64,000 nucleotides of DNA. Source: Alteromonas halophila. Its GTDB lineage: Bacteria; Pseudomonadota; Gammaproteobacteria; Enterobacterales; Alteromonadaceae. Position numbers and translations under genes: made by a program. Each line of letters opens with the position of its first letter. Positions within the stretch are counted from its first letter, which is position 1. Shown here piece after piece: positions 54,923 through 63,106 of the stretch. The stretch lies in the NCBI RefSeq assembly GCF_014651815.1, contig NZ_BMXP01000004.1, forward strand, positions 208,693 to 272,692. Reading direction: 5' to 3'. The notes under the pieces are model-generated. The model saw nothing but the letters and a program-made list of their open reading frames with translations, had not been told where the DNA came from and ran no database searches.

Positions 54923-55453
54923 TTACCCTGCGTCCTGATAGGCGTCATGCAGTAGTTCAAGCAACACATCATCAATTGGGTCATCTGCATTGGCTGTTAT
55001 ACGGTGAGTGCACATTGTGCCGAACGGGCCGGAATCAAGGAGTCGTCCGCCCACAGCACGATCAGTAAACTTTAAGCCGATATCCATGCGGCTTGTTGTC
55101 GCCGGCTTGAGCAGAGCAAACTGACGTTTGCGGCGGTACGAAACTGCCGCTTTCTTTGGCGCTTCTTCAACATCACTGCCAAAGGCCAGAATAGCCTGGC
55201 GCAATCCCTCAAATACGGGCCGTAATGCCTGCTTTTTCGCATACTGCGCCTCAATCAGTTCATCTGGTGATGTGCTACCGGCATCGGACTCTCTGAACTT
55301 CAGCGCAATAAAGTTGGCATAGCCATGTGTGATACCACATTCTTTTTTAAGAAACGCCATGATATCGCTGTGCTTATTCAATTGTTTGCTTGTTAGTATG
55401 GTTTTCCACTGCGCCAGAGTATTACCGGTTTTCTCGGGAAGGTTTTGTTCCAT
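54923..55453 (-). CDS. DUF4287/DUF5655-like small protein
   Basis: A 176-residue soluble protein. Residues about 1-70 (LAQWKTILTSKQLNKHSDIM, AFLKKECGITHGYANFIALK) resemble DUF4287, and the remainder (VSYRRKRQFALLKPATTSRM, LKFTD) the DUF5655 domain; the pair occurs in many bacteria with unknown role. ATG 55453 has GGAG 8 bases upstream; a GTG at 55459 is an alternative. Eight bases precede the DUF2785 gene, so the two are probably co-transcribed. Confidence 0.68.
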   Translation of the reverse strand: MEQNLPEKTGNTLAQWKTILTSKQLNKHSDIMAFLKKECGITHGYANFIALKFRESDAGSTSPDELIEAQYAKKQALRPVFEGLRQAILAFGSDVEEAPKKAAVSYRRKRQFALLKPATTSRMDIGLKFTDRAVGGRLLDSGPFGTMCTHRITANADDPIDDVLLELLHDAYQDAG

Positions 55454-55543
55454 TGTCACGCTCCACTGTTTTTCTAACCATAACCGAGTTTTCTATTTTT
55501 GCTTTATCGATGCGATAAACACGCCGCATTTTGCTTTGGGCAT

Positions 55544-55575
55544 AAAAAAACCGCCACAAATGTGGCGGTCCTTTT
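55544..55575 (-). terminator. Terminator of the PEP-CTERM gene
   Basis: On the minus strand CCGCCACA (55568-55561) pairs with TGTGGCGG (55558-55551) around a two-base loop, followed by a run of seven T. It lies 16 bases past the stop at 55591; the plus strand also has a short T run. Confidence 0.9.
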
Positions 55576-55590
55576 CGTGTTGTCTGTCTG

Positions 55591-56373
55591 CTATTTACGT
55601 TTTCGCGCAAAAAGCATTCCCAGTAACCCGGATGCCATTAAAAAGACAGGTAACGGCGCCGGTACATTGGTGGTTCCACCCTGGCCAACGATAATTTGTA
55701 TATTAGTGCTTGCCAGTGCATTGTTGTTACCATCAAACGCTGTCAGGTAGAAATCATAGGTGCCGTCTACAGTTGGATCGAAAGGCGAGATAAACCAGTG
55801 AGGCTTCCATGAGTTTTGTGCAACATTGTATGTGCTGATATTCGACGCATAATCAGATGCTGCAGTAGCGGCTCCACAATTGGTTTCAATACCACTTTCG
55901 TTAGCGGTCGAGTTGGTTCCCAGAGAATGATCATAGCAGGGTGCACCGTTAATCAGATCAAACATGGTGAAACTGGTACCCATCGACGGATCCATATCCA
56001 GTCCCAGTTGATACGTCAGGTCGGATAAAACTAAGCCTGATTGCCCTTCAAAATCTGTATTGATTGACCATTCGAAGCTCCACTCTGCAGTTGGAAACGA
56101 TTGAGAGGGGCCCACACCAGGGGCAAAGCTGTAAGTACCATCCCCATTGCTGTTAAATATATTCTGAGGAGCACCTGATGCATCGTGGCGAAGTTTACCG
56201 CGCAAGGCCAATTCTATACCGTTGTTACGATCAATGGTGTAGCTGCCGTTTGTATTACCGCTGCCAAAGATAGCGTCGGGTGTTGCGTCTGCGTCATAAA
56301 TCAGTGCCGCATTGGCCCCGCCTGATGCAAGTAACACTGCCAAAGGTAGTATTTTTTTATAAATGCCTGCCAT
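55591..56373 (-). CDS. PEP-CTERM sorting-domain exoprotein
   Basis: About 260 residues: signal peptide (MAGIYKKILPLAVLLASGGA, cleavage near ANA), a beta-rich exported domain with Asp/Asn/Gly-rich segments and a cysteine pair, and the C-terminal tripartite signal VPAPLPVFLMASGLLGMLFA followed by RKRK. This is the exosortase (XrtA-type) recognition signal: motif, membrane helix, basic tail. It would be cut by exosortase and retained in the EPS matrix. The ATG at 56373 has AAGGA upstream; a longer start at 56394 is possible. The cognate exosortase gene is not in this window. Confidence 0.85.
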   Translation of the reverse strand: MAGIYKKILPLAVLLASGGANAALIYDADATPDAIFGSGNTNGSYTIDRNNGIELALRGKLRHDASGAPQNIFNSNGDGTYSFAPGVGPSQSFPTAEWSFEWSINTDFEGQSGLVLSDLTYQLGLDMDPSMGTSFTMFDLINGAPCYDHSLGTNSTANESGIETNCGAATAASDYASNISTYNVAQNSWKPHWFISPFDPTVDGTYDFYLTAFDGNNNALASTNIQIIVGQGGTTNVPAPLPVFLMASGLLGMLFARKRK

Positions 56374-56394
56374 GTTTTTTCCTTTTTTCTTCAT

Positions 56395-56927
56395 GTAGAG
56401 ACAGCCCGCTATCTGATGACGTGTTTGATTTAGCTGTCAGATGAACCTTGGCGATCATTCTTAACGACGATTATATTAGCCAAAAGTATAAGTTTAGACT
56501 GATAAGCAAATTTCAGACCTGATATTTTATACCTAAATATCAATCACTTAAAAATTAGCGCCAGGAGCGTTGTAAAAAATACTGACACCAGTGACAGCAT
56601 GAACGTGATATGCCAGTCCAGTATTCAGTGGTCTGGAGAAGTGAAATAGCATGAAAAAGCCGGTGTCCTGCTAAAACAGCGAACACTGCAAAATCCGGCC
56701 ACATTGAACCATCAACCCAAAAAGCACGGACCATAAGACTGATTTGTTTGGACCAATATATCTAATTTCTAGGACCGATTTTTATTTAAACAAATAAGGA
56801 AAATATTTACATCAGTTCTATGTCTGCTTGGTTGAAACCATTCTCAAAGATACGATTTCAGCGGCAGCGGAGCTGTTCTGTAATATAAAGAGGCGATGGT
56901 ACTGGATTTTTGAAGGAAGGCAGCGTT
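56395..56927. other. Long intergenic region before the variable island
   Basis: About 530 A+T-rich bases with no convincing gene on either strand. It must hold the minus-strand promoter of the PEP-CTERM gene near 56400-56520. GCCGG/CCGGC segments near 56658-56700 could pair loosely. From here rightward base composition and gene content change. Confidence 0.4.
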
Positions 56928-57248
56928 TTACTCAAAGCCACCCATATTTTTTGAGGCAACGTACTCTAGAATAGAATCTGCACCAGCCTTCCCACGCTGA
57001 CGAAAAACTTCAGAGGGCGACATATCTCCAAATCCTTTTATTCGACTGGAGGTAAACCATACCCAAGCATCTAGTAGGGACTCAAACCAAGGATTGACCT
57101 CGTCCATGATCGTTATGACTGCCGATACTGTTTCGCTGTCGAGGTTTTCCTTACTTGAGCTTACCCCGATTTGAGCACAAAACTCCTGCAATGAAATGCC
57201 AAGCTGATTGGCTAATTTCTGCGCTTGCTTTTGACTGCTTGTTTTCAT
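56928..57248 (-). CDS. MbcA/ParS/Xre-type antitoxin-like protein (DUF2384)
   Basis: A 106-residue protein. The C-terminal half (ESLLDAWVWFTSSRIKGFGD followed by MSPSEVFRQRGKAGADSILEY) matches the DUF2384 toxin-binding domain (W...P...GG.SP...L...G......L). The N-terminal part (KLANQLGISLQEFCAQIGVS) may be an HTH. Such proteins usually neutralise RES-domain toxins, but no RES gene is adjacent, so it is an orphan or controls another element. No ribosome site is obvious. Confidence 0.62.
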   Translation of the reverse strand: MKTSSQKQAQKLANQLGISLQEFCAQIGVSSSKENLDSETVSAVITIMDEVNPWFESLLDAWVWFTSSRIKGFGDMSPSEVFRQRGKAGADSILEYVASKNMGGFE

Positions 57249-57358
57249 CGATTATAAATTGTGCTCGAAGGCCTTAATAATGATTATAGACCAACCACCC
57301 AAACACTATTACTCTCGTCTATCAATTGAATCCAAATCCATTGACAGCAAAAGACCCC

Positions 57359-57398
57359 ATTGAATGCAAAACCCGCCGGAGCGGGTTTGGTTTCAAAT
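57359..57398 (-). repeat. 40-bp repeat, copy 1 (terminator-like)
   Basis: Identical to 58672-58711. Contains the stem AAACCCGC/GCGGGTTT around CGGA, which on the minus strand is followed by TGC and forms a terminator just past the stop of the gene at 57420. Confidence 0.85.
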
Positions 57399-57419
57399 CG
57401 CAGGGTCTAGCGATTGAAA

Positions 57420-58214
57420 TCAAGGAAAGCTAAAGAGGTGTTCTATTGGCTTAGCTAAGGTTAGTGCCTCTCTATCACCAGCAACATCTAACCGATTCAG
57501 CTTTTTATGCGGCCCATACAAATCCCAGTTTCCTTGATGCATACCGACTACAATGTTCAAAGGGTGTACTTTTTGAATCGCAGATATCATTTTCAAATGC
57601 ATAGCTTGTGCGCTACCACCGACAAACATTGTTGGGGCTAAGTGCAAGCCTGTATCATCTAGTGTTACGCCCCAAGTTTGATCTGTATGCCAAGAGTGGG
57701 CAGTAACAAACATTCCAATAAAAGAAACCATCAACTCCGGGAATGGAGGAAGGGACTTGCACTCATGCGCAGCTATCACGTCTTTGCTTGAAACTCTGTA
57801 GAACGAGCGTTTTCCCTTCGCATAGTCATCATCTTTCACTTTTTCAATGCGAGTGTTTCTTCTCACTACAGATAGGTCTGGAGCAAAGGAAATGTGTTCA
57901 TCTAGTTCGGAATAAATCTTTAGCTGCTGCCTTATTTCATAGGCTCTTTCTCCAAGCGAAGCGACTACATAGGAGAAGTTGTTGGGGTTACCACTTGGCG
58001 ATGTTAGATAACGAAATTCACCATCAGTAGTAAGATTTTCGACTGAAATATCAAACTGCATTTGCTCATAATAATCGAGTAGTGCATGAAAACACCCAAT
58101 CTCAAATGATGCAGACAATTCTCGTTGTTTTTTGCTATACACCAGCGAATGATCATCAACAAATTGAGTGACCATCTTTTCAACGTCAGATAACCAAGCA
58201 CTACTCGTTTTCAT
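57420..58214 (-). CDS. PD-(D/E)XK nuclease-like protein of unknown family
   Basis: A 264-residue protein. FAPDLSVV (P112-D113) followed by AAHECKSLP (E151-x-K153) matches the PD-(D/E)XK nuclease core, with a helix carrying E38 earlier and a conserved-looking C-terminal GMHQGNWDLYG. No named family is recognised. ATG 58214 has AAGGAC 5 bases upstream and overlaps the preceding gene by 14 bases, so the two are translationally coupled. Context (island, orphan antitoxin, HEPN operon) suggests a defence or mobile-element role; inferred. Confidence 0.55.
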   Translation of the reverse strand: MKTSSAWLSDVEKMVTQFVDDHSLVYSKKQRELSASFEIGCFHALLDYYEQMQFDISVENLTTDGEFRYLTSPSGNPNNFSYVVASLGERAYEIRQQLKIYSELDEHISFAPDLSVVRRNTRIEKVKDDDYAKGKRSFYRVSSKDVIAAHECKSLPPFPELMVSFIGMFVTAHSWHTDQTWGVTLDDTGLHLAPTMFVGGSAQAMHLKMISAIQKVHPLNIVVGMHQGNWDLYGPHKKLNRLDVAGDREALTLAKPIEHLFSFP

Positions 58215-58650
58215 ACAAGTCCTTTGCAAGATTGAAAACGATGTCGTTGGCTGAATTCAGCCCCATCACAAAGCTATTAATTTCTAATTTCGCAATGATG
58301 CTATTAAAGCTTTCAACCGCCTTATTGATTTTGCGACTTCTAGAAGCGTTGAATTTGATACTTTTACCGTAACTTATTGGTATATCTGAACCTAGACCGC
58401 TATTTGTTGAGCTTCGAGCCGAGCTGTCTAATGGACCAAGTACAAGTTGATAAAATGAGTTGAGCACGAACACGACCTTGAGCATTTCATCGTTCCAGTT
58501 ATTGGAATAGAGCTTGATTAGGTGCGGGTTATCCTTTGTTTTTACGTATTCTAGCTGTCGCTTAAAAGCGGAAACTCGTTTATCAATAAGCTGCCTTAGC
58601 TCGTATTCGAGGTATTCCGATAGCTGTTTTTGAATTTTCTCGTGCGCCAC
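58201..58650 (-). CDS. Unknown helical protein, partner of the nuclease-like gene
   Basis: A 149-residue, mostly helical, charged protein (LEYELRQLIDKRVSAFKRQL and VESFNSIIAKLEINSFVMGL). No motif or family is recognised. Start is GTG at 58650 with AGGA about 9 bases upstream. Its last codons overlap the nuclease-like gene, a sign of a two-protein unit. The pair is bracketed by the 40-bp repeats. Confidence 0.5.
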   Translation of the reverse strand: MAHEKIQKQLSEYLEYELRQLIDKRVSAFKRQLEYVKTKDNPHLIKLYSNNWNDEMLKVVFVLNSFYQLVLGPLDSSARSSTNSGLGSDIPISYGKSIKFNASRSRKINKAVESFNSIIAKLEINSFVMGLNSANDIVFNLAKDLYENE

Positions 58651-58671
58651 TTAATGCATCCTGCTCAGTAT

Positions 58672-58711
58672 ATTGAATGCAAAACCCGCCGGAGCGGGTT
58701 TGGTTTCAAAT
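58672..58711 (-). repeat. 40-bp repeat, copy 2 (terminator-like)
   Basis: Identical to 57359-57398, 1,313 bases away in the same orientation. It lies past the stop of the immunity-like gene at 58797 and acts as its likely minus-strand terminator. Confidence 0.85.
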
Positions 58712-58796
58712 TAAAGCAAGCGAGCTTATTATCTACGCTTATGCTAATTTATTCTTAAACTGTTCTTCGCAATTAGACTTCAACTATCAATTGGGT

Positions 58797-59183
58797 CTAT
58801 TTTGCTAGTATATGTATTTCATTCTTATCAACCCTTTTAAATAAGCCAAAACCATCATTACTATTTTGCCTTAATAAATCGATAGTCTCTTCTAATCGAG
58901 CTTCGGAGGTTATAACGGTGTGGGCGTTGTAAAAACATCCGGAAAACTCTCTTTCGAAGCTACTACCGTCAAGTCCTTCGCCAACATCGATAACGTAGTA
59001 TTCCTCAAAATAAAATGGCCCGATTATTTTTTTAGTGTTATAGATTTTTCCGCTTAATGCAGAAATGCAATCCACCTCTCCACTGCTAGCTATTATATTT
59101 CTTTCTTCAACGTTGCTTTCATTAACGAAAAGGAAAGCAAGCGAAATATTGATAGCTAAAGAGATCCCCAACAAGTATTTCAT
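58797..59183 (-). CDS. Candidate Rhs immunity protein, membrane-anchored
   Basis: A 128-residue protein with an N-terminal hydrophobic helix (LLGISLAINISLAFLFV, residues 4-20) that is a signal anchor or uncleaved signal, and a soluble domain with two cysteines (C39 and C82, in VDCIS and SGCFYN). It lies 3 bases after the Rhs tip gene on the same strand, the normal place of a cognate immunity gene. A periplasmic target for the toxin is suggested by the anchor. AGGA is 7 bases upstream of ATG. No named family. Confidence 0.5.
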   Translation of the reverse strand: MKYLLGISLAINISLAFLFVNESNVEERNIIASSGEVDCISALSGKIYNTKKIIGPFYFEEYYVIDVGEGLDGSSFEREFSGCFYNAHTVITSEARLEETIDLLRQNSNDGFGLFKRVDKNEIHILAK

Positions 59184-59186
59184 CTT

Positions 59187-60311
59187 CTAATCCTGCCAGA
59201 AGTATTTCGCATTTTCATAATTAACTTTCTGCCTTATAGTGAACATACTCTCATAGTTGATCTCATATCGAAATACATTCTGAGTTCCTACTAGGTGTCC
59301 ATCTTCATAAACATCGAACTCATAGTTCCATTTATCATCCCAGTAACCATAGGTAGTTGTTGTCACCTGATCTACAGAACCTACCTGATTCATTATTTGG
59401 CTGAATATATTTCCTTTAGCAACAAACTTCTTCAATGGGTTATCAGAAAAAAGGTCATTATCTGGCGTCATTCGATTAATTCCTGCTTCCATGACTCCCA
59501 TTTTCTTTGTTTGTACATCGTCAAAAACTTCTGGATGTTTCCTAGCTCTTTTCGATTCTAAGGTCATGCTCTTGAGTTTGTAAGAAATTTCATTTACCAC
59601 ATATTGAAGTGCAGCAGTCATTGCTCCGTTTGCAAACTTTCCGCCAGTTAACTTGGACACTGTGCCTCCAGCAATCGCTTGAATTACGGTCCGCCCATAG
59701 GAAGCACTCGACTGTATTTTACCAACACCTTTCATGACTCCCGCAGATAAGAACCCATGGCCAAAGTTGCCACCTTGCAAGTCAGAAAGAACCCCTCCTG
59801 TAACAGCATGAGCTGCTATCTGTGTAGCACCACTCCATTGTGGTCCAGCTACTGAATGTGCCCCGTATCCTAATCCACCGAATGCTGCACCAGAAAAAGC
59901 ACCATTCAAAGTTCCTCTGAGTGAGCCAGTATTTATCGCCCCTGCAACAGCTCCAGATATGGCGCCAGCAGCCATATACCCTCCCAGTGAAAGGGTGGTT
60001 ATACTCATTGTTGCGCCTGTGGCTGATATTGTACCTAAAGTCGTTGTAGTTGTGAGCCCCCATCCAGCGGCCCAACCAGTTGCTGCTCCATATGTCGCTA
60101 TCGCTGCAACAGCTGCCACGATTGGCCTCCAGTATTTCTTTACTTTCTTACCTAACCACTTAAAGAAATACCCACTTGGATCTGTGTAACTCATCGGGTT
60201 ATTCAACACATATGAATAACGGTTATAGTTCTGGCTATTCATCGGAGTCTGAATAAACGGATCAGCCTGCAAAAACCTACCCAAGGTTGGATCGTAGATC
60301 CTACCGTTCAT
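59187..60311 (-). CDS. Orphan Rhs C-terminal fragment with polymorphic toxin tip
   Basis: The N-terminus reads [20 protein letters not shown] and [20 protein letters not shown], the Rhs-associated core motif that precedes the toxin domain. A glycine/alanine-rich segment with pore- or linker-like character follows (about residues 55-230), then a variable tip ending [17 protein letters not shown] strands. Upstream codons ICIHM keep a trace of Rhs similarity, then a TAG stops the frame 18 bases before the ATG. The YD-repeat shell (over 1,000 residues) is missing, so this is a displaced Rhs-CT that can only work after recombination with a full Rhs gene. Confidence 0.72.
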   Translation of the reverse strand: MNGRIYDPTLGRFLQADPFIQTPMNSQNYNRYSYVLNNPMSYTDPSGYFFKWLGKKVKKYWRPIVAAVAAIATYGAATGWAAGWGLTTTTTLGTISATGATMSITTLSLGGYMAAGAISGAVAGAINTGSLRGTLNGAFSGAAFGGLGYGAHSVAGPQWSGATQIAAHAVTGGVLSDLQGGNFGHGFLSAGVMKGVGKIQSSASYGRTVIQAIAGGTVSKLTGGKFANGAMTAALQYVVNEISYKLKSMTLESKRARKHPEVFDDVQTKKMGVMEAGINRMTPDNDLFSDNPLKKFVAKGNIFSQIMNQVGSVDQVTTTTYGYWDDKWNYEFDVYEDGHLVGTQNVFRYEINYESMFTIRQKVNYENAKYFWQD

Positions 60312-60320
60312 ATGGATACA

Positions 60321-60337
60321 GTGGATCTATGATCCAC
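60321..60337. repeat. Short palindrome beside the MITE
   Basis: GTGGATC and GATCCAC around TAT. It closes the truncated Rhs frame and may mark the old recombination junction. Confidence 0.5.
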
Positions 60338-60340
60338 TAA

Positions 60341-60603
60341 GGAGGCTGCGAATAAGTCTATGGCCGCTCAGGCTTTCAGCCAAGGGGCTAATCAAGACGG
60401 TCTTTTGCAGGCCTAACGGGTTAAGTCGAAAAAGGCCAACGCAGAGTAGGCGCTTGGCTGGAAGCCCCGTAGGGCGAGCCCTGAAGCACGCATTTGCTGC
60501 GTTAGGCTTCTTGCCAAGGGCGACGGCCATTGCCTGCGAAACCTGCCTTGCAACTACGCACTTCAGGACTCGCTGAGTGACTATAGACTTATTCGCAGCC
60601 TCC
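60341..60603. mobile_element. 263-bp MITE with 21-bp terminal inverted repeats
   Basis: GGAGGCTGCGAATAAGTCTA plus T (60341-60361) is exactly inverted at 60583-60603. Flanks show CTAA at 60337-60340 and at 60604-60607, a 4-base target duplication. No transposase lies inside; the minus-strand 94-codon frame through it (REAANKS..., ALGKKPNAANACFRARPTGL) has no recognised domain. The element must be moved by a transposase elsewhere. A relic of the same end lies at 41425. Confidence 0.75.
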
Positions 60604-60624
60604 CTAATCAAAATAGTGGATTCG

Positions 60625-61299
60625 TTATTTAGCTATTGAGTTAATGGTTTCAGACGCTTTTTTTGCTCGACCAATGCTTACGCCAAACGCTTTTCCACTT
60701 AACTCGAAAAAACTTAAGACTGATTCACTCGGTGAATCACCTTCCCTTGCATAGGGGTCAAAATAAATATCCATGTTTTCCAACTTGATCTCCGAAACTA
60801 CGCCTGCCCACTCAAGAACTTCCTTTGGCACTTTATCGCCATATTGCATATGCAGACTCTGAACTTCGGCAGCAATTGATTTCAAGTTATCTAGTGCTTG
60901 ATTTGCAACTTGAAAAGATTCTTGTTCGCGAATTCTGTTCTGTTGCCTTTCAATTAAAGTAACCACGTCTGGGTTAGTGCTTTTTGTTTGCTCCTGATAT
61001 ATGTAATTTTTGATGGGTGTAAAATTGTTGGTTATCTCTGCGTAGTTATCGAAGATAGGTATGATGAACTCATTTACTCTAGCTAATACACCCAAATCCA
61101 AAACTGCCTGTTTATAGGCTTTGTCATCAGTCGATGTGTTAAATTGACTGACGGCGGTTAAAATTACGATACCGACCATACAAGCGGAGTTACCCCAAAC
61201 GAAGATTATAGGTTTATCATTTTCATTCATTTTCCGGGTATAAAGCGTTATGCCAATCGAGAACAATGCCAAGAGCATGATTGTATAAGTTGCAAACAA
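60625..61299 (-). CDS. Two-span membrane protein, fourth gene of the HEPN operon
   Basis: A 224-residue protein with spans near residues 3-20 and 33-49, then a long charged, coiled-coil-prone cytoplasmic part (residues 55-220, including VTLIERQQNRIREQESFQVA). No family is recognised. The start is TTG at 61299, supported by AAGGA 7-8 bases upstream. It begins 17 bases after the HEPN gene stop. In defence operons such membrane proteins often act as membrane-damaging effectors; this is inference. Confidence 0.6.
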   Translation of the reverse strand: MFATYTIMLLALFSIGITLYTRKMNENDKPIIFVWGNSACMVGIVILTAVSQFNTSTDDKAYKQAVLDLGVLARVNEFIIPIFDNYAEITNNFTPIKNYIYQEQTKSTNPDVVTLIERQQNRIREQESFQVANQALDNLKSIAAEVQSLHMQYGDKVPKEVLEWAGVVSEIKLENMDIYFDPYAREGDSPSESVLSFFELSGKAFGVSIGRAKKASETINSIAK

Positions 61300-61316
61300 T
61301 ACTAATTCCTTTTTAT

Positions 61317-61808
61317 TTAGCGTTGATTAATAAAATTTCCCAAGATCCTGATAGCTTCAATACCATCCGCGACGGGTAACTCGTTGTAATCCATTTTTGT
61401 ATCTAAGACTCGCCTGATATATGTACCGCTGCCCTCTCCAAATTTAGGATGCACGTATGGATTTCGCATTTTTCTGAGTGAGGTTAACTGGTCAGCCAAA
61501 TCACTATCAATAACACTATGCTCTGCGGCTGCTGCAATAAGTTTCGCAAACCCCTTTGTTGCGATAGCCTCTTGCTCAGTAAGCACAAATGAATGCGCTA
61601 AAGAATGTTCAACGACTAATTGGCACAACAACACACAGGCAACAAAATTTCCGTGTTTAAAACTTTCTTCAATTTCAGCTAGGATTGCAGGGTCTATGCC
61701 TCCGCTGAAAGCCCAACTTTCACGATGAAGGTTTACGACATGACTACGGAAATAACTCACTCGTTTTCTTGGGGAATCAAAGTCCCGATATTTCTCCACC
61801 CAATTCAA
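61317..61808 (-). CDS. HEPN-like protein, RNxxxH motif
   Basis: A 163-residue helical protein. Residues 115-120 are RNPYVH, the R-x4-H motif of HEPN RNases, after a helix rich in leucine (QLTSLRKM). The start is TTG at 61808, decided by GGAGG with 6 bases of spacing. It follows the DUF3644 gene by 21 bases. The domain is of the DUF4145-like abortive-infection type, though I cannot name it exactly. Many HEPN proteins cut RNA when triggered by phage or by loss of an antitoxin. Confidence 0.62.
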   Translation of the reverse strand: MNWVEKYRDFDSPRKRVSYFRSHVVNLHRESWAFSGGIDPAILAEIEESFKHGNFVACVLLCQLVVEHSLAHSFVLTEQEAIATKGFAKLIAAAAEHSVIDSDLADQLTSLRKMRNPYVHPKFGEGSGTYIRRVLDTKMDYNELPVADGIEAIRILGNFINQR

Positions 61809-61829
61809 AGTGCCCTCCGCAGCTCAGGC

Positions 61830-63083
61830 TCAGATTGTCTGCAATTTGACTTGTACTAACTTGTCTTCATCCTTTAGTTCAGTTTTCAAGAACTGAACCC
61901 ATTTCATGGAGTATAAATAGCCGTCGAAACCCTCTACATAAGCAGAATGCTCTCCCGCATATGTCCTGTCAGTTTCTCTGGGCCTTGCTTCATAAAACTT
62001 CCAACACTTAGTATGCAATGTCATGTTAAACGAGGGAATCTTCTTAGATACCAATTCAACTACTCGTTTAGGCTTTAATTTAAAGGGGTTTTCCACCCCC
62101 TTGATAAATGCGACAGCCTGCTCGTAATTTTGAAGTTGCTCTTCAGAGAGGCTGTTGACATTGATAAACTCAACCGCCAAATCAGACGATGTAGCATGAT
62201 TGCCTAACTTGGGAACCAAAAAAGCTCTAAGTCTATACTTTTGGCTTTGGGCAATTTCGTCGCTCAAATCATCACGATACGTCTCCATGTAATCCTTAAC
62301 TACTTTGTAGTTTTCTTTTTGTAATTGTTTTAGGGCATCTATTTGGGCTTGTTCCGAAATTCGTGTAAGTTGCATGGCAAAAGCAAGTGAAGTTGTTAGT
62401 GCATGGACATCACCAAACTCTTGGACAATTATCTCTTCAAAGTTGTTGAGTGCTGACTGGCACTCTCCCACAACGGCCAAGTCAATAGCAGGTAAATTAC
62501 GGTGTTCTATTTTGTTTCGAAGACCAATTAAAAACTTCAGATTTGCTTTTTCGGGGCTTACTATTCCACTCCAATAATGGTCCACGCATTCAGAAAGCTC
62601 CCATGCCTTCTTATCTCCATCAATCACGACTGGATTGCCATCTTGGTCGTAATGAAAATAGTCCACGCCCCGCTTTTCAAAAATCGCATGGAACAACGCG
62701 GTGAAAGCGATATTTATATTTACGATAAAGCCGTAAGTTTTAAACTCGGTGTATGGGTTGTTGTAGATTGAAACTGCTAATAGAGCAAATTCCTTTGCTT
62801 TGTGAATAAGGACACCTTTAGCTGACATGTCTGCCGTTTGTTGTAACTTTTGGCTATGTACAGCTCTGAATTCTTCTTTGCTTAAAAAGCAAACACCTGA
62901 ACTTGTGTACTGATCCCCATCTCTTTCGACATATTGATGCCAGCGCTTTGATGGGTATGTTCGGCATGTATCGACTTTCCATCCAGTAGCATCGGCAAGT
63001 TGTCGTATGGTAAACGCTTCGCCTTGGCGCTCGCGGCTAGTTAAAAATTCGAACGCCAAATCGACTTTCTCATATCTACTCAT
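61830..63083 (-). CDS. DUF3644-like HEPN protein
   Basis: A 417-residue protein. An N-terminal winged-helix-like segment (FTIRQLADATGWKVDTCRTY) precedes a HEPN domain with RNKIEH at residues 189-194 (LKFLIGLRNKIEHRNLPAID), as in DUF3644; FKTYGFIVNINIAFTALFHA lies just before it. The C-terminal part (residues 290-417) includes another helix-turn-helix-like region (KRVVELVSKKIPSFNMTLHT). ATG 63083 has AAGGA 5 bases upstream; it starts 23 bases after the preceding gene. Likely an RNase or RNA-binding component of a defence operon. Confidence 0.65.
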   Translation of the reverse strand: MSRYEKVDLAFEFLTSRERQGEAFTIRQLADATGWKVDTCRTYPSKRWHQYVERDGDQYTSSGVCFLSKEEFRAVHSQKLQQTADMSAKGVLIHKAKEFALLAVSIYNNPYTEFKTYGFIVNINIAFTALFHAIFEKRGVDYFHYDQDGNPVVIDGDKKAWELSECVDHYWSGIVSPEKANLKFLIGLRNKIEHRNLPAIDLAVVGECQSALNNFEEIIVQEFGDVHALTTSLAFAMQLTRISEQAQIDALKQLQKENYKVVKDYMETYRDDLSDEIAQSQKYRLRAFLVPKLGNHATSSDLAVEFINVNSLSEEQLQNYEQAVAFIKGVENPFKLKPKRVVELVSKKIPSFNMTLHTKCWKFYEARPRETDRTYAGEHSAYVEGFDGYLYSMKWVQFLKTELKDEDKLVQVKLQTI

Positions 63084-63106
63084 CGTATCCTTACCTTGTA
63101 TATCGA

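Noticed and set aside
57359..58711. Integron attC interpretation of the 40-bp repeats
   Set aside because: No GTTRRRY/RYYYAAC core pairs were seen at the copies; the hairpins look like ordinary terminators. The partial recombinase at 63832 is not clearly an IntI.
60327..60611. 94-codon minus-strand ORF spanning the MITE
   Set aside because: It runs through both inverted ends and shows no transposase motif; probably not a gene.
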